Below, one piece after another: positions 1 through 10,109 of a stretch of DNA of 64,000 bases. The translations under genes and the position numbers were made by a program. The notes beneath the pieces were generated by a model. The model had not been told where the DNA came from and ran no database searches. It was given only the letters and a program-made list of their open reading frames with translations. Each line of letters starts with the position of its first letter. Within the stretch, counting starts at the first letter, position 1. This DNA is from Schizochytrium sp. TIO01 (Eukaryota; Sar; Bigyra; Thraustochytrida; Thraustochytriidae), in assembly GCA_004764695.1 (NCBI GenBank), contig SMSO01000025.1:605102-669101 (forward strand), given 5' to 3'.

Positions 1-2239
1 GGACTTCTACCTGCTTGCTTACAAACTCGAGTCGCGCGCGCTCTGTAGCTGCGCGTTCCTCATCCTCATCACCTGGGACGTTTAAGGCTGCATTGAGAGC
101 AGCAGCGGCGTTCATCATAGCAGTATCCTCGGGAAGAGCACCTTGACCATCATTATCAAACATGCCCATTCCCTCGTCTAAGTCGTTGCCTTCAACGCCA
201 GCGCCTCCATGGTCGCCGTCAAAGATTGCGCTAATTGGCAATCTGCGCATGGAACGAATCAGGTGTTTGATTTCAGGGGAGATATTTGAAGTTCTAGTGC
301 TGTTGGCAGCACCTTCTGCATCTTCCCCGCCACCAGTTTCTTCGCGAAGTGCTCCCTCACACTCCTGTGAACCTTTTAGAAGTTCCTCAAGACTAGCAAT
401 ACGTTGGTCTACGCTGGCAGCGTCATCTGCATTTGCATGGGCTTGTTCTCTATCTTGTGCACTCTCATTGCGTGGCCCTGATAGAGATGCTTCTACAATA
501 GCGGAGATTTTTTCCATGTCTAAGGGAGGAGGCATTTGCTTCCAATCGCCATCGCCGAGAATTTGGTTCATGTTGTAGCGATCGACCAGCACACGCGCCA
601 TGTCGATCACATGGTGACCCATTTGCTGAGTCATGTAGCCTCGCATGGCCTGAAGAAACTCCATGGCCGGCATACCAGCATTGCGAAAAACCTGAAGCAG
701 TTCCATGAAAACAGCGTGGCGTTGCAAGGCCTCGTTGATTTCTTGGTATGTCATGTACCTCTTCCCGTTTTCATCGACATCGTCGTTAGACTCTCCGGGA
801 AACATGGGCGCTTGGAGGCGAAGAACATGTACGAGACGACGTAAGAGAATGGGTTTATCAGCGAGAAGCCTCTGATTCCTTTGCACAGTGGAATTCTTGT
901 TCAATGCCTTGGCACGGGATCGCAATAAAGCCATCGCAACAGGGGGCTCGCCCATATTGCTCGGCGCTTCGGGTTCGTGCACAAGCAACACCAGCACCCT
1001 GCAAACCATGGTGAGCTCGTCTGAACTAAAGCCCTTGATAATCTCGTCAATATTTGAAAGCGTAGCCAGATCAAAAGGTTGTGGTGTCGGAGCACATACA
1101 ACCTCTTCGCAAAGGATCAAAGCCGCATCAAAGAGGCGGGAGACGCGCAACAAGTTGAAAATTAATACCACAAAGTCTTTGTTTAGGGCCAACTCCTTGC
1201 TAAACCCCTGGCTGCATAGGCTGACTTCGCGAAGAAGTTCAAGAGAATGATACCAAGTGTGCCAAATTGCAATCTCATCTGCATGAGAAGGTTCTTCGAC
1301 TTTATCGAGCCAGGCCCAGCGCTTGCCACGGCCTTGGTACTCTCTCGGGATAGTGCATAAGAGGAACTCTGCTAAGAGGGTACCACCTCCGCATGTTGTA
1401 AATTGACACGCTTGTTCAGGCTTAAGGATTTGTGGATCCAAGCTCTCAGCCTCCTCCAAGGGTGCACATACTACGCGAAGAGCTTCTCTTACCAAAGCGC
1501 TAGCTTCCTCAAGTAAGCGCGTAGTTTGTTGCCTCGATAGAGATGCATCTGCTGGATGACGCCCAACACATGTGCAACGATCTCCATTAGTGCAATAGGC
1601 CGCCATAATGCTACGAAATGTTTTCTCCATCCGCATAACCAAGGATGGGATACGTTGAAAGCGTGAGTCCACTGATTCTACCAACGGTTTGGGAACATGC
1701 TCCATTCGACGGAACCCGATTCCACCAGTGCGTTCACGATTCATGACAGTTTTCCATACAGACTCATTGTTGCCACGTGGGCGATCACCCAAGGGTCTCT
1801 GCGGGAACCTGATCATGCTGCGTTTTTTCAATCTGCGAGCTTCCTCGGCCTCGGCCTCGATCTCGCTGGGCGATTTTTCCCGGTTCGGGTCATTTTTGGG
1901 TAGAAGAAACCCGCGAAAGCTCATTCTAGTATGTACCCACAGTGCAGCTGTCGAGCAGAGAACCGCAATGAGAGCTAGATCGACAGCGTTGGGAGACTCC
2001 GTGATGGCAAGGCTGTGCTTAATCTCAACAGTAAGCCCTGATGAGGAGATAGCTTGTCTCAAAGCTGAATTTTGTTTTGCTGATGTGTCAGTTGATGTTT
2101 CGCTTTCGTCGCCAACAAAATCCGAAAGCGAGTCCCCTAGAAAATTAAAACCACGAATAAGAAAATACGCCACAATGTACACGGCGGTCCAAAGAGAGAA
2201 TTGAAGTGCAGACTCTTTGATTTGGTCACCAATTTCCAT
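1..2239 (-). CDS. Large protein with N-terminal membrane hairpin, possibly DUF3689/TRPC4AP-like; C-terminus outside window
   Basis: An open frame runs from an ATG at 2239 on the minus strand to the left edge, 746 codons without a stop where I translated it. The protein starts MEIGDQIKESALQ. It has one hydrophobic segment at about residues 14-36 (LWTAVYIVAYFLIRG) and a second near 75-97 (DLALIAVLCSTAALWVH). A Cys-rich stretch (CTNGDRCTCVGRH) follows, then a long alpha-helical region, then an acidic Asp/Glu/Gly-rich tail that is still open at the edge. The helical part, with CRVLVLLVHEPE followed by NQRLL and LLRRLV, resembles my memory of the DUF3689 (TRPC4AP/TRUSS) family, but this is weak. 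The hairpin would anchor it in a membrane with most of the chain on one side. Neither the C-terminus nor the function can be settled from this window. Confidence 0.7.
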   Translation of the reverse strand, partial: MEIGDQIKESALQFSLWTAVYIVAYFLIRGFNFLGDSLSDFVGDESETSTDTSAKQNSALRQAISSSGLTVEIKHSLAITESPNAVDLALIAVLCSTAALWVHTRMSFRGFLLPKNDPNREKSPSEIEAEAEEARRLKKRSMIRFPQRPLGDRPRGNNESVWKTVMNRERTGGIGFRRMEHVPKPLVESVDSRFQRIPSLVMRMEKTFRSIMAAYCTNGDRCTCVGRHPADASLSRQQTTRLLEEASALVREALRVVCAPLEEAESLDPQILKPEQACQFTTCGGGTLLAEFLLCTIPREYQGRGKRWAWLDKVEEPSHADEIAIWHTWYHSLELLREVSLCSQGFSKELALNKDFVVLIFNLLRVSRLFDAALILCEEVVCAPTPQPFDLATLSNIDEIIKGFSSDELTMVCRVLVLLVHEPEAPSNMGEPPVAMALLRSRAKALNKNSTVQRNQRLLADKPILLRRLVHVLRLQAPMFPGESNDDVDENGKRYMTYQEINEALQRHAVFMELLQVFRNAGMPAMEFLQAMRGYMTQQMGHHVIDMARVLVDRYNMNQILGDGDWKQMPPPLDMEKISAIVEASLSGPRNESAQDREQAHANADDAASVDQRIASLEELLKGSQECEGALREETGGGEDAEGAANSTRTSNISPEIKHLIRSMRRLPISAIFDGDHGGAGVEGNDLDEGMGMFDNDGQGALPEDTAMMNAAAALNAALNVPGDEDEERAATERARLEFVSKQVEV

Positions 2240-2890
2240 GAGCAGTGGTCTGCACGGCGTTCCCTAGCTCTAGGAGGTCGTTGTGAAGAGAAATTGAGAA
2301 GTCTCCCCTGCAATTTGAAGCTGTACTTATCTCACGAAACCAGTCGATTTGACACAAGTTTTAATATAAGCTGTCGCTTTTTCGATTCCGAAGCCAGCTA
2401 GCTGTGGCCCTTCTTATTAATATGCCAAACTAATTTGTGTGATGCAAATAAAAATAAAAGAGAGGGAGCTTCGTTATCTGTAGAGCTTTTGCAAACGTGT
2501 CTCTGGTGGAACCTAAAGACTGTTATGCGGATCACCCTTCCCCCCCAAATGTATCCTTGTATCCGTATCCCCCCGCCCTTCACGCAGGAACCCGCGGCTT
2601 TTAGACCAAGATTACTTTGCCTGGCACTGTGTAAATACGAAGATAACCCCAGCGACCAGCTTCCCCTCAGCTAGGATACGTGCTTATGTTTCTTGTATGC
2701 CGCAGGCTCTAGTCTTGAAGACCACTTCGAGGGTGGGCCGCTGTGGAATGCACCGAGGTAGTATGTGTAAACAATAAGTTTCTGGATCCTGCGTGGCGTG
2801 CAAAAACGAGTTGCGCACGCCGGGTATCAGTTCAAGTGGGGCCAAAGAAGCCAACTAGCGTCACCGCAGGTCGTTTCTTAACCTTTTCCC

Positions 2891-2902
2891 CACGTGTATA
2901 AG
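2891..2902 (+). promoter_or_regulatory. Candidate core promoter (CACGTG + TATAAG)
   Basis: A palindromic CACGTG E/G-box is joined directly to TATAAG, followed by a GC-rich segment. It could serve RPSA through a long or spliced 5' UTR. Motif inspection only; no transcript start is known. Confidence 0.2.
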
Positions 2903-3668
2903 AGGACCTCGTCGCCGCCGTGCGAGTCGAGTCGGGTTGGGTCTGCGCAGAAAAGAAGAGCTATAATCCCCAAACTATCTAGTCGTATGACTACCCTAGC
3001 AAGCTGAGAAAAGGAGAGCAAATAGGAGGTGCTATGATTTAGGATAGGAGGCTTCTCCGCAAACTATGCACTACTGCTAACATGAAAAGAGGACCTGAAT
3101 AGTATGAAAAGATTGGGCAGCATCAAGAGCAAAAGTCAACGCCATCTGCGTATTTATCTTCACCCATCACAGCAGAAGAAGCATCGCCTCCACTTTCCTT
3201 CGCTGAAGGACTTCGCAGCAAATGTAAATAAACTAGCTCTCGACTGATGTTTTCCCAAACCTTGGGCGCTCTTGCATGTTATTACATGCATTCAAGAAAG
3301 AAATACTATGTAGATAGATACCTAGCGTAGAAAGCTATTACGGCGAAACATCATCATACACTTACTTTGTTGTACCTATAGATAAGCTATACCTAGCATC
3401 TAAAATGAACCTATTCCGAAGCCCCATTCGGCACGATGATAAAAAATTGTAATGGCCAATGCAGATCATGATTTTCAATGCCCGGAACTGCCTGTCTCCC
3501 GGCCAAGGCAATTCTAAACAGCTGTGCTAATGATCCAAAAGAACTTAAGTAGTTCTTCTTATTCTTTCACTACGATCATAAACTCACTTGTATAATGGGC
3601 TGCAATTTGCTTTCTCCTGATTTACCTATTTTCTCTGCAATACCCAACATATTTATCTACATTTCTCC

Positions 3669-3690
3669 AAACCTAACCCAAACCTAACCC
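3669..3690 (+). repeat. Two telobox-like direct repeats (AAACCTAACCC x2)
   Basis: The 11-mer AAACCTAACCC occurs twice head to tail. It resembles telomere-type repeats and the AAACCCTAA telobox known upstream of ribosomal-protein genes in plants. It lies about 600 bases upstream of the RPSA start. A regulatory role is inference. Confidence 0.4.
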
Positions 3691-4294
3691 AATTATCACA
3701 TCTACAATAGGGTTTTGGTTTTACGGCGCGAATGAGCGCCATACTTTGAGTTGCATCAGAGTTCTCTTCCATCAACCCCAGGGTCTATCAGCCTACGAAT
3801 GGCAGCGGGAAAAACTCTACAGTATGCAAAAATGCTTAGCCTATAGTGTGACATCTCCTTTTATAGTAGACTATCAGTTGCATAAGTGAGTTATCGGCAC
3901 TCTTGGCCCCATTTTGTGCGTCTATTATCAGAACCATTTCTTTCTTCATTACCTTCTATCCTAAACCCTTAACTAAGAATAGGTGCGTTCCCAGTGGACC
4001 TGGAGACCTGCGTTGAGTGGCTGAGGAGGCTAGCTTAGAGGTGAATAGGGTTGGCAGTAGGAATTAACAAGACAAGTGAAGTATAGCTCTATTAAAAGTA
4101 GAGAATAGCACATAGCACAGTAGAATATAGAGGGGTTACAGTAGAGAAAAAGAAAGGAGGAAGTTTGGCGGATTAGTCAACCAGCCACAAAGGAAGAGAA
4201 AGAGATAGAGCATCCAAGGCGGTGGCAGTCAGAGATTGATAGTCGCGCGGTTGAGTTCCAGCAGCAGCTTTCGCTCTCTCCACCCTTAGGCACC

Positions 4295-5191
4295 ATGGCT
4301 TCCCTTACCGCCCGCGAGGAGGACATCCAGCGCATGCTCGCTGCCAAGGTCCACATCGGCACCACCAACAGCGACCACCAGATGGGCCCCTACATCTGGC
4401 GCCGCAACAGCGATGGTGTCCACATCCTCAACATCGGCAAGACCATCGAGAAGATCCAGCTTGCTGCTCGCATCATTGTGACCATTGAGAACCCCTCCGA
4501 CGTTGTCGCCGTCACTGCCCGCCCCTACGGCCAGCGCGCTGTCCTCAAGTTCGCCCACTACACCGGCTGCGAGTCCCTCTCTTCCCGTTTCACCCCGGGT
4601 ACCTTCACCAACCAGATCACCAAGAACTTCAAGGAGCCCCGTCTTCTCGTTGTCACTGACCCCCGCCTTGACCAGCAGGCCGTCAACGAGGCCCGCTACG
4701 TCGGTATCCCCGTCATCGCCTTTTGCAACTCCGACTCTCCCCTCCGCTTCGTCGATGTTGCCATTCCCTGCAACAACCGTGGCAAGCACTCCATCGGTCT
4801 CATGTACTGGATGCTCGCCCGCGAGGTTCTCCGTCTCCGTGGCGCGATCTCCATGACCGAGCCCTGGTCCGTCTCCGTCGACCTCTTCTTCTACCGCGAT
4901 GCTGAGGAGCTCGAGAAGCAGGCTGAGGAGCAGGCCGCTGCCGCCGCCGCCGCCCAGGCTGCCGCCGCTGCCCCTGCCCAGCCCGCCATGGAGTACGACG
5001 CCACCGCCGATATGGGTGTTGACGCCGGCTTCTCTGGCCTCCAGCAGCAGTTCGAGGGCCAGGTCCTCCCCCCCCAGGCTGGCTTCGAGCAGCAGGGCTT
5101 CGAGGGCATCCAGGCCCAGGCCCCCGTCGCCCCTGCCCAGCAGCAGTGGGACCCCGCTCAGCAGCAGGCCTACACCGGATTCCAGCAGTAA
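4295..5191 (+). CDS. RPSA: Small ribosomal subunit protein SA (uS2)
   Basis: A 298-residue protein matching eukaryotic uS2/RPSA across its length, the component of the 40S subunit needed for late 18S rRNA processing and subunit stability. The start CACCATGG is a strong context. The globular uS2 core spans about residues 1-205, with hallmarks such as [21 protein letters not shown] and the conserved stretch around VDVAIPCNN. An Ala/Gln-rich C-terminal tail (about 210-298) holds poly-Ala and repeated Gln runs, in the region where animal RPSA has its acidic tail. Codons end overwhelmingly in C or G, unlike the neighbours, as expected for very high expression. The laminin-receptor role of the vertebrate protein should not be assumed here. 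Confidence 0.98.
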   Translation: MASLTAREEDIQRMLAAKVHIGTTNSDHQMGPYIWRRNSDGVHILNIGKTIEKIQLAARIIVTIENPSDVVAVTARPYGQRAVLKFAHYTGCESLSSRFTPGTFTNQITKNFKEPRLLVVTDPRLDQQAVNEARYVGIPVIAFCNSDSPLRFVDVAIPCNNRGKHSIGLMYWMLAREVLRLRGAISMTEPWSVSVDLFFYRDAEELEKQAEEQAAAAAAAQAAAAAPAQPAMEYDATADMGVDAGFSGLQQQFEGQVLPPQAGFEQQGFEGIQAQAPVAPAQQQWDPAQQQAYTGFQQ

Positions 5192-6311
5192 AAGGCTTGA
5201 ATCCAACTTCCTAATAGGCTCAAGAAGGTATGGCCATGAAAGGCCTGCTTGAGGGGGTCTACGTGGAAGCGGAGGAAGAGCGTCGCGTTGAGAGGGAGAG
5301 ACGCAGAGAAATTTTCTTAAGGGTCTCGCTATCTTTCTCTTTCTTTGTGTTTGTTTGGGCTGCTGGCTGGCTGAATGGCTAGCGTGGTAGGTAACCGGTC
5401 ACGCTACGGGCATCTATGCACGTACACATGCCCAGTTGTCTGCCAACATGCCTGTCAATCTACTTTGCTTGCTTGCAGCTCGGCTTCAATCGATATTCTT
5501 CTCTTATTACATGTTTTTGTCTTCTACTTCAATACGGCAAGCCTGCGTTTGACTACCCTTTTGCCTCCCCAAAGTTGTTCTTTCCTCGGTTTCGTCCTCC
5601 TTCTAATTGCTGGTGTCTTATTCTAGTGAGCAAATGAATTCTTGTCCCAGATCTTGTTTATCCACTTGCGCATCCTGTTTGGGGCTTGGTGTCATCTCTA
5701 AACACTGTGAGTTAGGAGTGTTCAGGCCTAGTTTCATTCTCTCTTTTGTACAAATGTACCGCTCGTATTTTAAGGTATCAGTTGTTAGTCAATGGAAAGG
5801 TTTCTTGTTCATGATTTTTTAATCTGTGGTAACGTGCGTGTCTAGCGAGGTAGGCAGCATCTTCGTTATATTGTGTTGTCTTGGATGAAGTCTAATATTT
5901 TAAAACTAATCAACACACTACTTGACGTTGTCAGTATACCGAATCTGTTTAACAAGGATTGATCAATAAACGATAATAAATATATGCAACCCCCAAAGAA
6001 TCAAAATGCAGTCTCACCCTTGCATAAGCAATATTTTTTCTTGCAATCAGACCTATTTTGCTATTTTGAAAGGTTGGCCTACGTCATTTGCTACTTTTCA
6101 CTAACACCACGGTAAAATGACTCGTAGTAAACCTAGGTATCTACCTCCTAATTAATTTTTCCTTTTATTGACAAGTGATCATCAGTTGCCAGAGAGACAA
6201 AGACTTAGCCTTTGAAGCAATTCTTCTTCTCTCGCCTTCTCAAGCCTGATCAGTCTGTCTCAGAGAGCGACCTGAGCTCGTGCTACGAGCTACAAAGAGG
6301 GTCTTTGTTCC
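5192..6311. other. Intergenic region, RPSA 3' flank to CWF19-like gene
   Basis: T-rich sequence between two same-strand genes. AATAAA-like signals occur near 5965-5982, though far from the RPSA stop. Open frames here are short, overlapping and without recognisable domains. I see no RNA gene. Confidence 0.5.
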
Positions 6312-8219
6312 ATGGTGAAAGTTCTCTTCGCTGGCGATGTCCAGGGCCGCCTGGGTGCTCTTGCAGACAAGGTTGAGGCGCTGAACGCCTCCAAGCATGG
6401 TCCTTTTGACGCTGTGTTTTGTGTGGGCGAGTTTTTTCCTCCACAAGGCCGAGGTGCCTCCAAAACTAATACAGTTGATCTCGAAGACTTTGTTAATGGT
6501 TCAAGACGTTTCCCTATCCCCTTGTATTTTGTGGCGGGAAAATATGGTCATGAGAAGCTTCAAGCCGATGGCTGCGAGCTTGGGGCAAATTTATGTTTCT
6601 TGGGCAAATGTGGTGTCAAATCTATAGGGAGTCTCAATGATCTCAAAATTGTTTTCCTTAGTGGGGCTCAAACAAATGCGAAAAAATCTGCAAACAAATG
6701 GCAGTACACGGATAACGACGTGGATGCACTCGCAACAGTTCTGAAATCTGAGCAAGAATCGACCTCCTGGAGTCAGCCTGATCTGCTTCTCACTTGCGAA
6801 TGGCCTGCGGATAGTTTGCTTAACCTTGAAGAAACGCAGCTACCATCTATGGCACCAAGTAATGCGGTTTCTACGCATGTAAAGACGCTTTGTGTAGCTG
6901 CCACTCCTCGTTATCACTTTGTCGGCAAAGAGGGCCTGTTCTATGCACGCCCACCTTTTCGCAACGGCCTGCAAGCGGCAACAACTGTTCTCCATGAAGA
7001 CGGACCCCAGCCCGGTTTTACGCGCATGATTGCGCTTGGGCGTGTGGACCCCGCGAACCAGGATAAAAACCGAAAGTGGCTTCACGCCTTGGCTCTAGAA
7101 CCTCAATGGAAACAGAAACAACAGGGAGAACAAGAAAAGGTCCCAGAGTTGGCGCCATGCCCATTTGCGCCAGACGCTGTTGCAAAGGCAGCTTCTGTCG
7201 CAAAAGCAGCTGCTGCAAAAGGTGCAGGGGGTGACATCAAAACTACAAACCCATCTGGCAAGCTCACGCAGGCTCAAATCCAACGGCTGCATGCACAAGA
7301 CGCAGCTGAAAACTCACAATACTTTTTTGGGAGTAAAAGGAAGCGTAAGAATGATGGTAAAACGGGACGTCGTACGAAACGTAAGCGAAGAAACAATGTT
7401 GCGCCACGCCCAGACTGTTGGTACTGTCTTGCAAGCCCCTCCTGTGAGACCCACCTTATTGTCAGTCTTGCAGAAGATGTATATTTGTCTCTCCCCAAGG
7501 GTAGTTTGTCGGCCCAGCATGTACAAATTGTTCCCATTGGCCACGAAGAGAGCTTTGCTGCTTTGGAAGAGTCTTCACTACTCGAAGCCCTCAAGTTCAA
7601 ACAAGGAATTAAAGACTTCTACGCCTCATTTGACTGTGTCCCTCTTTTCTTTGAGCGAAACGTTATTCTCCTCAAGGCCATGCAGCGTCATGCATTCTTG
7701 GAGGCAATCCCTCTTCCTATGTCGAGCACGCCGCAAATTTTTGAGGCTCTCAAACGCGAAGCCGATCGATGCAAGGTATCCTTTGATGAAGAGTTGCCGG
7801 ATTTGACCCCAGCTGATTTTCCCGAACTCCCCGCTCAGTTTCGTTCTGATGGCCTGGTCAAACTCAAGGCTCACATGGGTGATTCTGCGCAGGAATATCT
7901 TTTCATTGAGGTACCTGGAATTTTGAGCCCTCGTTTACACCTGATTCCTGAAGATCCATCCATGGTTGATGAAGAAGAAGAAGGTAATAATGCCGCTGCT
8001 GTTGCTGCCGCTAATAAGACTGACCCTGCAATTAAGGAAGCGCGTAAGCGGATCCCGTTGGAGTTCGGGCGCCAACTTGCCTGCTCCTTATTGCGTTGCA
8101 TGCATCGCGTCTCCTGGAAGGATTGTATCGTTCCTCAAGACCTTGAAACCCGCATGGCCACCGCATTCAAAGACGGCTTCAAACCTTTTGACCCATTCCA
8201 GGAAGCTGAGTCTAACTAA
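6312..8219 (+). CDS. CWF19-like protein (CWF19L1/Drn1 type)
   Basis: A 635-residue protein with the full layout of the CWF19L1/Drn1 group, which associates with late spliceosomes and the lariat-debranching enzyme Dbr1. Residues 1-240 form the metallophosphoesterase-like domain (start VKVLFAGDVQGR, then FCVGEFF near 36-42). A Lys/Arg-rich nuclear-localisation-like segment lies at about 342-361. The CwfJ C-terminal domain 1 starts near 364 with a CWYC pair (369-372) and the HIT-like HVQIVPIGH (403-411). CwfJ domain 2 fills about 530-630. An Ala/Lys-rich linker at 285-310 is low complexity. ATG at 6312 lies in TTCCATGG. By homology it would regulate lariat turnover in the nucleus. The orthology call is strong; activity is inferred. 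Confidence 0.9.
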   Translation: MVKVLFAGDVQGRLGALADKVEALNASKHGPFDAVFCVGEFFPPQGRGASKTNTVDLEDFVNGSRRFPIPLYFVAGKYGHEKLQADGCELGANLCFLGKCGVKSIGSLNDLKIVFLSGAQTNAKKSANKWQYTDNDVDALATVLKSEQESTSWSQPDLLLTCEWPADSLLNLEETQLPSMAPSNAVSTHVKTLCVAATPRYHFVGKEGLFYARPPFRNGLQAATTVLHEDGPQPGFTRMIALGRVDPANQDKNRKWLHALALEPQWKQKQQGEQEKVPELAPCPFAPDAVAKAASVAKAAAAKGAGGDIKTTNPSGKLTQAQIQRLHAQDAAENSQYFFGSKRKRKNDGKTGRRTKRKRRNNVAPRPDCWYCLASPSCETHLIVSLAEDVYLSLPKGSLSAQHVQIVPIGHEESFAALEESSLLEALKFKQGIKDFYASFDCVPLFFERNVILLKAMQRHAFLEAIPLPMSSTPQIFEALKREADRCKVSFDEELPDLTPADFPELPAQFRSDGLVKLKAHMGDSAQEYLFIEVPGILSPRLHLIPEDPSMVDEEEEGNNAAAVAAANKTDPAIKEARKRIPLEFGRQLACSLLRCMHRVSWKDCIVPQDLETRMATAFKDGFKPFDPFQEAESN

Positions 8220-9149
8220 ATCTATTGCAAGTTAAAAATATCTCCTATTATGTTTAGCCCTCTTTCCGTCAACTTTCTTCTGGTCCTGCTGCTTTGGAAA
8301 ACAAATCTAATATAAATGTGTCATAATCTTCTCTTATTTCAGCATTTTTACTTCTGAAGTTTATGTACAAGTTTGTCTTCTCCAAAGTAGGTGGGTATAT
8401 GTAGCGACCATTTCTGAACAACAGTTTTAAAACGTCAAATTGTTATCTTAACATCGCCATTTCAAGAAGAAGACGATATTCACGGCAAAAAGACCTCCGA
8501 TATAAATACTACTCTCATAGCAAATTTTATTTCTTACTTACTTTCCTAAAATTCATACTCGCTTGAAGGTATGTCTGCGCCATTCTTGTTTGTGTCTGTA
8601 TTATCATGGTTACCATTTCCAGAGGCTAAAGCGACTCTTTATGACTAAGAGCTAGATAGGCATATATAATACATATTTAGGTGCCCCCTAATTGTATATA
8701 GTGCGTATCTCGCATTCCTAGACTCCTATTTCTTGTTGCCGGGGGGGGGGGGGATCGTCCTCGGCCTCGTCGTGCGGGAGGGAACTTTTAGTCCATTGCC
8801 TATAACCCTCTACCTGCTACTCTCTGTGCCCTGGCACTCTGTTTCTTTCCTTTTCTCTTCGGCGAGGAGTTGGCTCCCCCCGTACCATATACTCAAGTCG
8901 TCGGCATCGGGTTGCCTTTCGAGCCTCTCCTTTCTTGATTCTTTCACTGATCCTCTTTCTTGACTGGCGAAGATCTACAACGCCCTATTTGCGCGACTGA
9001 GCCAAGCGAGAGGATTTGTCTGAGGCCCTTGCTGGAGCGTTTTTATATCAAAAAGTGAGGGGACAAATCAAGCAGCCTGAATTCTTTAATTCGAACCACT
9101 GGTTTGCGGGCATCCCAAGCACGTCAGTTCCTCAGGTTGTTTGGGCATC
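8220..9149. other. Intergenic region with a G13 run
   Basis: 930 bases without a supportable gene. A run of 13 G lies at 8741-8753, followed by pyrimidine-rich sequence leading to the next gene. No other structure was recognised. Confidence 0.5.
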
Positions 9150-10109
9150 ATGGGTAACGGATCACGGAACTACATGTACTATTACATGATCACATCAATC
9201 ATGTACTTAGCTATATCCATAGCATCATTTGTGCGGGTTAGTGACAATGCGAGTACTTGCCAGGTGGAATGCCCGCTACTCATCCGTGATTCTACCGAGT
9301 ACAATTACAGTCAATGTGCGTGCTATCCAGTAGTCAACAATTCTGTATCAGGTGGCATCCAAGAGTTCGCGGCCTGGGGCTTTCCGACTCAAGCTTCATT
9401 TGAAGAGTTTAATCAAGTAGAAAGGTATACTGCTATTCAAGAAATTTATGCAACTAGAGGACCATGCTTCATCTGTAATAGCGAGAGTCCTGGCTCTTCA
9501 ACAGTGTTTGCCCCATGTGATACATACGGCGAGTGCTCACAGGAAAATGTACGGGGATTTCGTGCAGCAGACCCGTCTGGAGAATGTGAGATTCTGACGA
9601 GCCCAAATGTTCGCTTGCGTGGAACCTACGTATCTGTTTTATACGCCTTTGCTGTTTTTTACCTCTTCATGGGCGTGTGTGCAATGTTCATATCTGTTGG
9701 CTACTATTGTTTTGCTGATAAATGGGATGATGACTTTGGCCGCCTTTCACGCTTAGAGACCTGCATGGGATTTGTTAGCAAGAATGCACCATTTGCCGTG
9801 CGCATTTGCAATATCTTTGTTCTCTTTTTCTTGGTTTTTAGCATTGTTCTGACATTTGGCTATCGTGTCTGTGACACAGCTGCAAATGAGTTTGGTGATG
9901 AAGTCTTTTTTAAGCAGATTGAGCGTCTTGTCTCTGCAGTGATTGCTGTGTGGATTCTTAGCTGTATTTTTGGTACTCTGTTTCACCAATTAGTTCCAAA
10001 GGATACACCGTTTTACGCTCCAAAGGTCCCTACCGATCATCGTGATTCTAAGCTTTACAAGTGCTGTATTTGCACAGGCCATAACCTTATTGGCAAAGTG
10101 GGTCCATAG
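9150..10109 (+). CDS. Four-pass membrane protein with Cys-rich extracytosolic loop, unknown family
   Basis: A 319-residue protein starting at the ATG at 9150 (MGNGSRNYMYYYM); an in-frame TTG nine bases earlier is not a plausible start. Four hydrophobic segments are visible at about residues 8-28, 165-190, 215-242 and 265-285. The 135-residue loop between segments 1 and 2 carries many cysteines (CQVECP, CACYP, CFIC, CDTYGEC) and N-x-S/T sites, so it is probably luminal or extracellular and disulphide bonded. The loop between segments 2 and 3 has acidic DKWDDDFG, and the C-terminal tail has a CCICTG cluster that could be palmitoylated. Overall topology resembles tetraspan proteins, but the large loop is first rather than second as in true tetraspanins and no CCG motif is seen. 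I do not recognise the family. Confidence 0.8.
   Translation: MGNGSRNYMYYYMITSIMYLAISIASFVRVSDNASTCQVECPLLIRDSTEYNYSQCACYPVVNNSVSGGIQEFAAWGFPTQASFEEFNQVERYTAIQEIYATRGPCFICNSESPGSSTVFAPCDTYGECSQENVRGFRAADPSGECEILTSPNVRLRGTYVSVLYAFAVFYLFMGVCAMFISVGYYCFADKWDDDFGRLSRLETCMGFVSKNAPFAVRICNIFVLFFLVFSIVLTFGYRVCDTAANEFGDEVFFKQIERLVSAVIAVWILSCIFGTLFHQLVPKDTPFYAPKVPTDHRDSKLYKCCICTGHNLIGKVGP

Larger units (their letters stand above)
2240..4294. other. 2 kb intergenic spacer upstream of RPSA
   Basis: Divergent spacer between the partial minus-strand gene and RPSA. I see no convincing coding frame. It holds a CACGTG box followed at once by TATAAG near 2891-2902 and a pair of telobox-like 11-mers at 3669-3690. 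The stretch 3960-4010 ends in a pyrimidine-rich run, TTAACTAAG and CCCAG, which could be the 3' end of an intron in the RPSA 5' UTR. That would place the promoter well upstream, but it is only a guess. Confidence 0.5.

Noticed and set aside
4286-5206. 306-codon open frame antisense to RPSA
   Set aside because: The complete opposite frame matches uS2. The antisense frame is open because the gene uses C/G-ending codons; its Leu/Gly/Val-rich product has no domain.
9060-9110. tRNA B-box-like TGGTTCGAA
   Set aside because: No A box, acceptor stem or anticodon arm around it.
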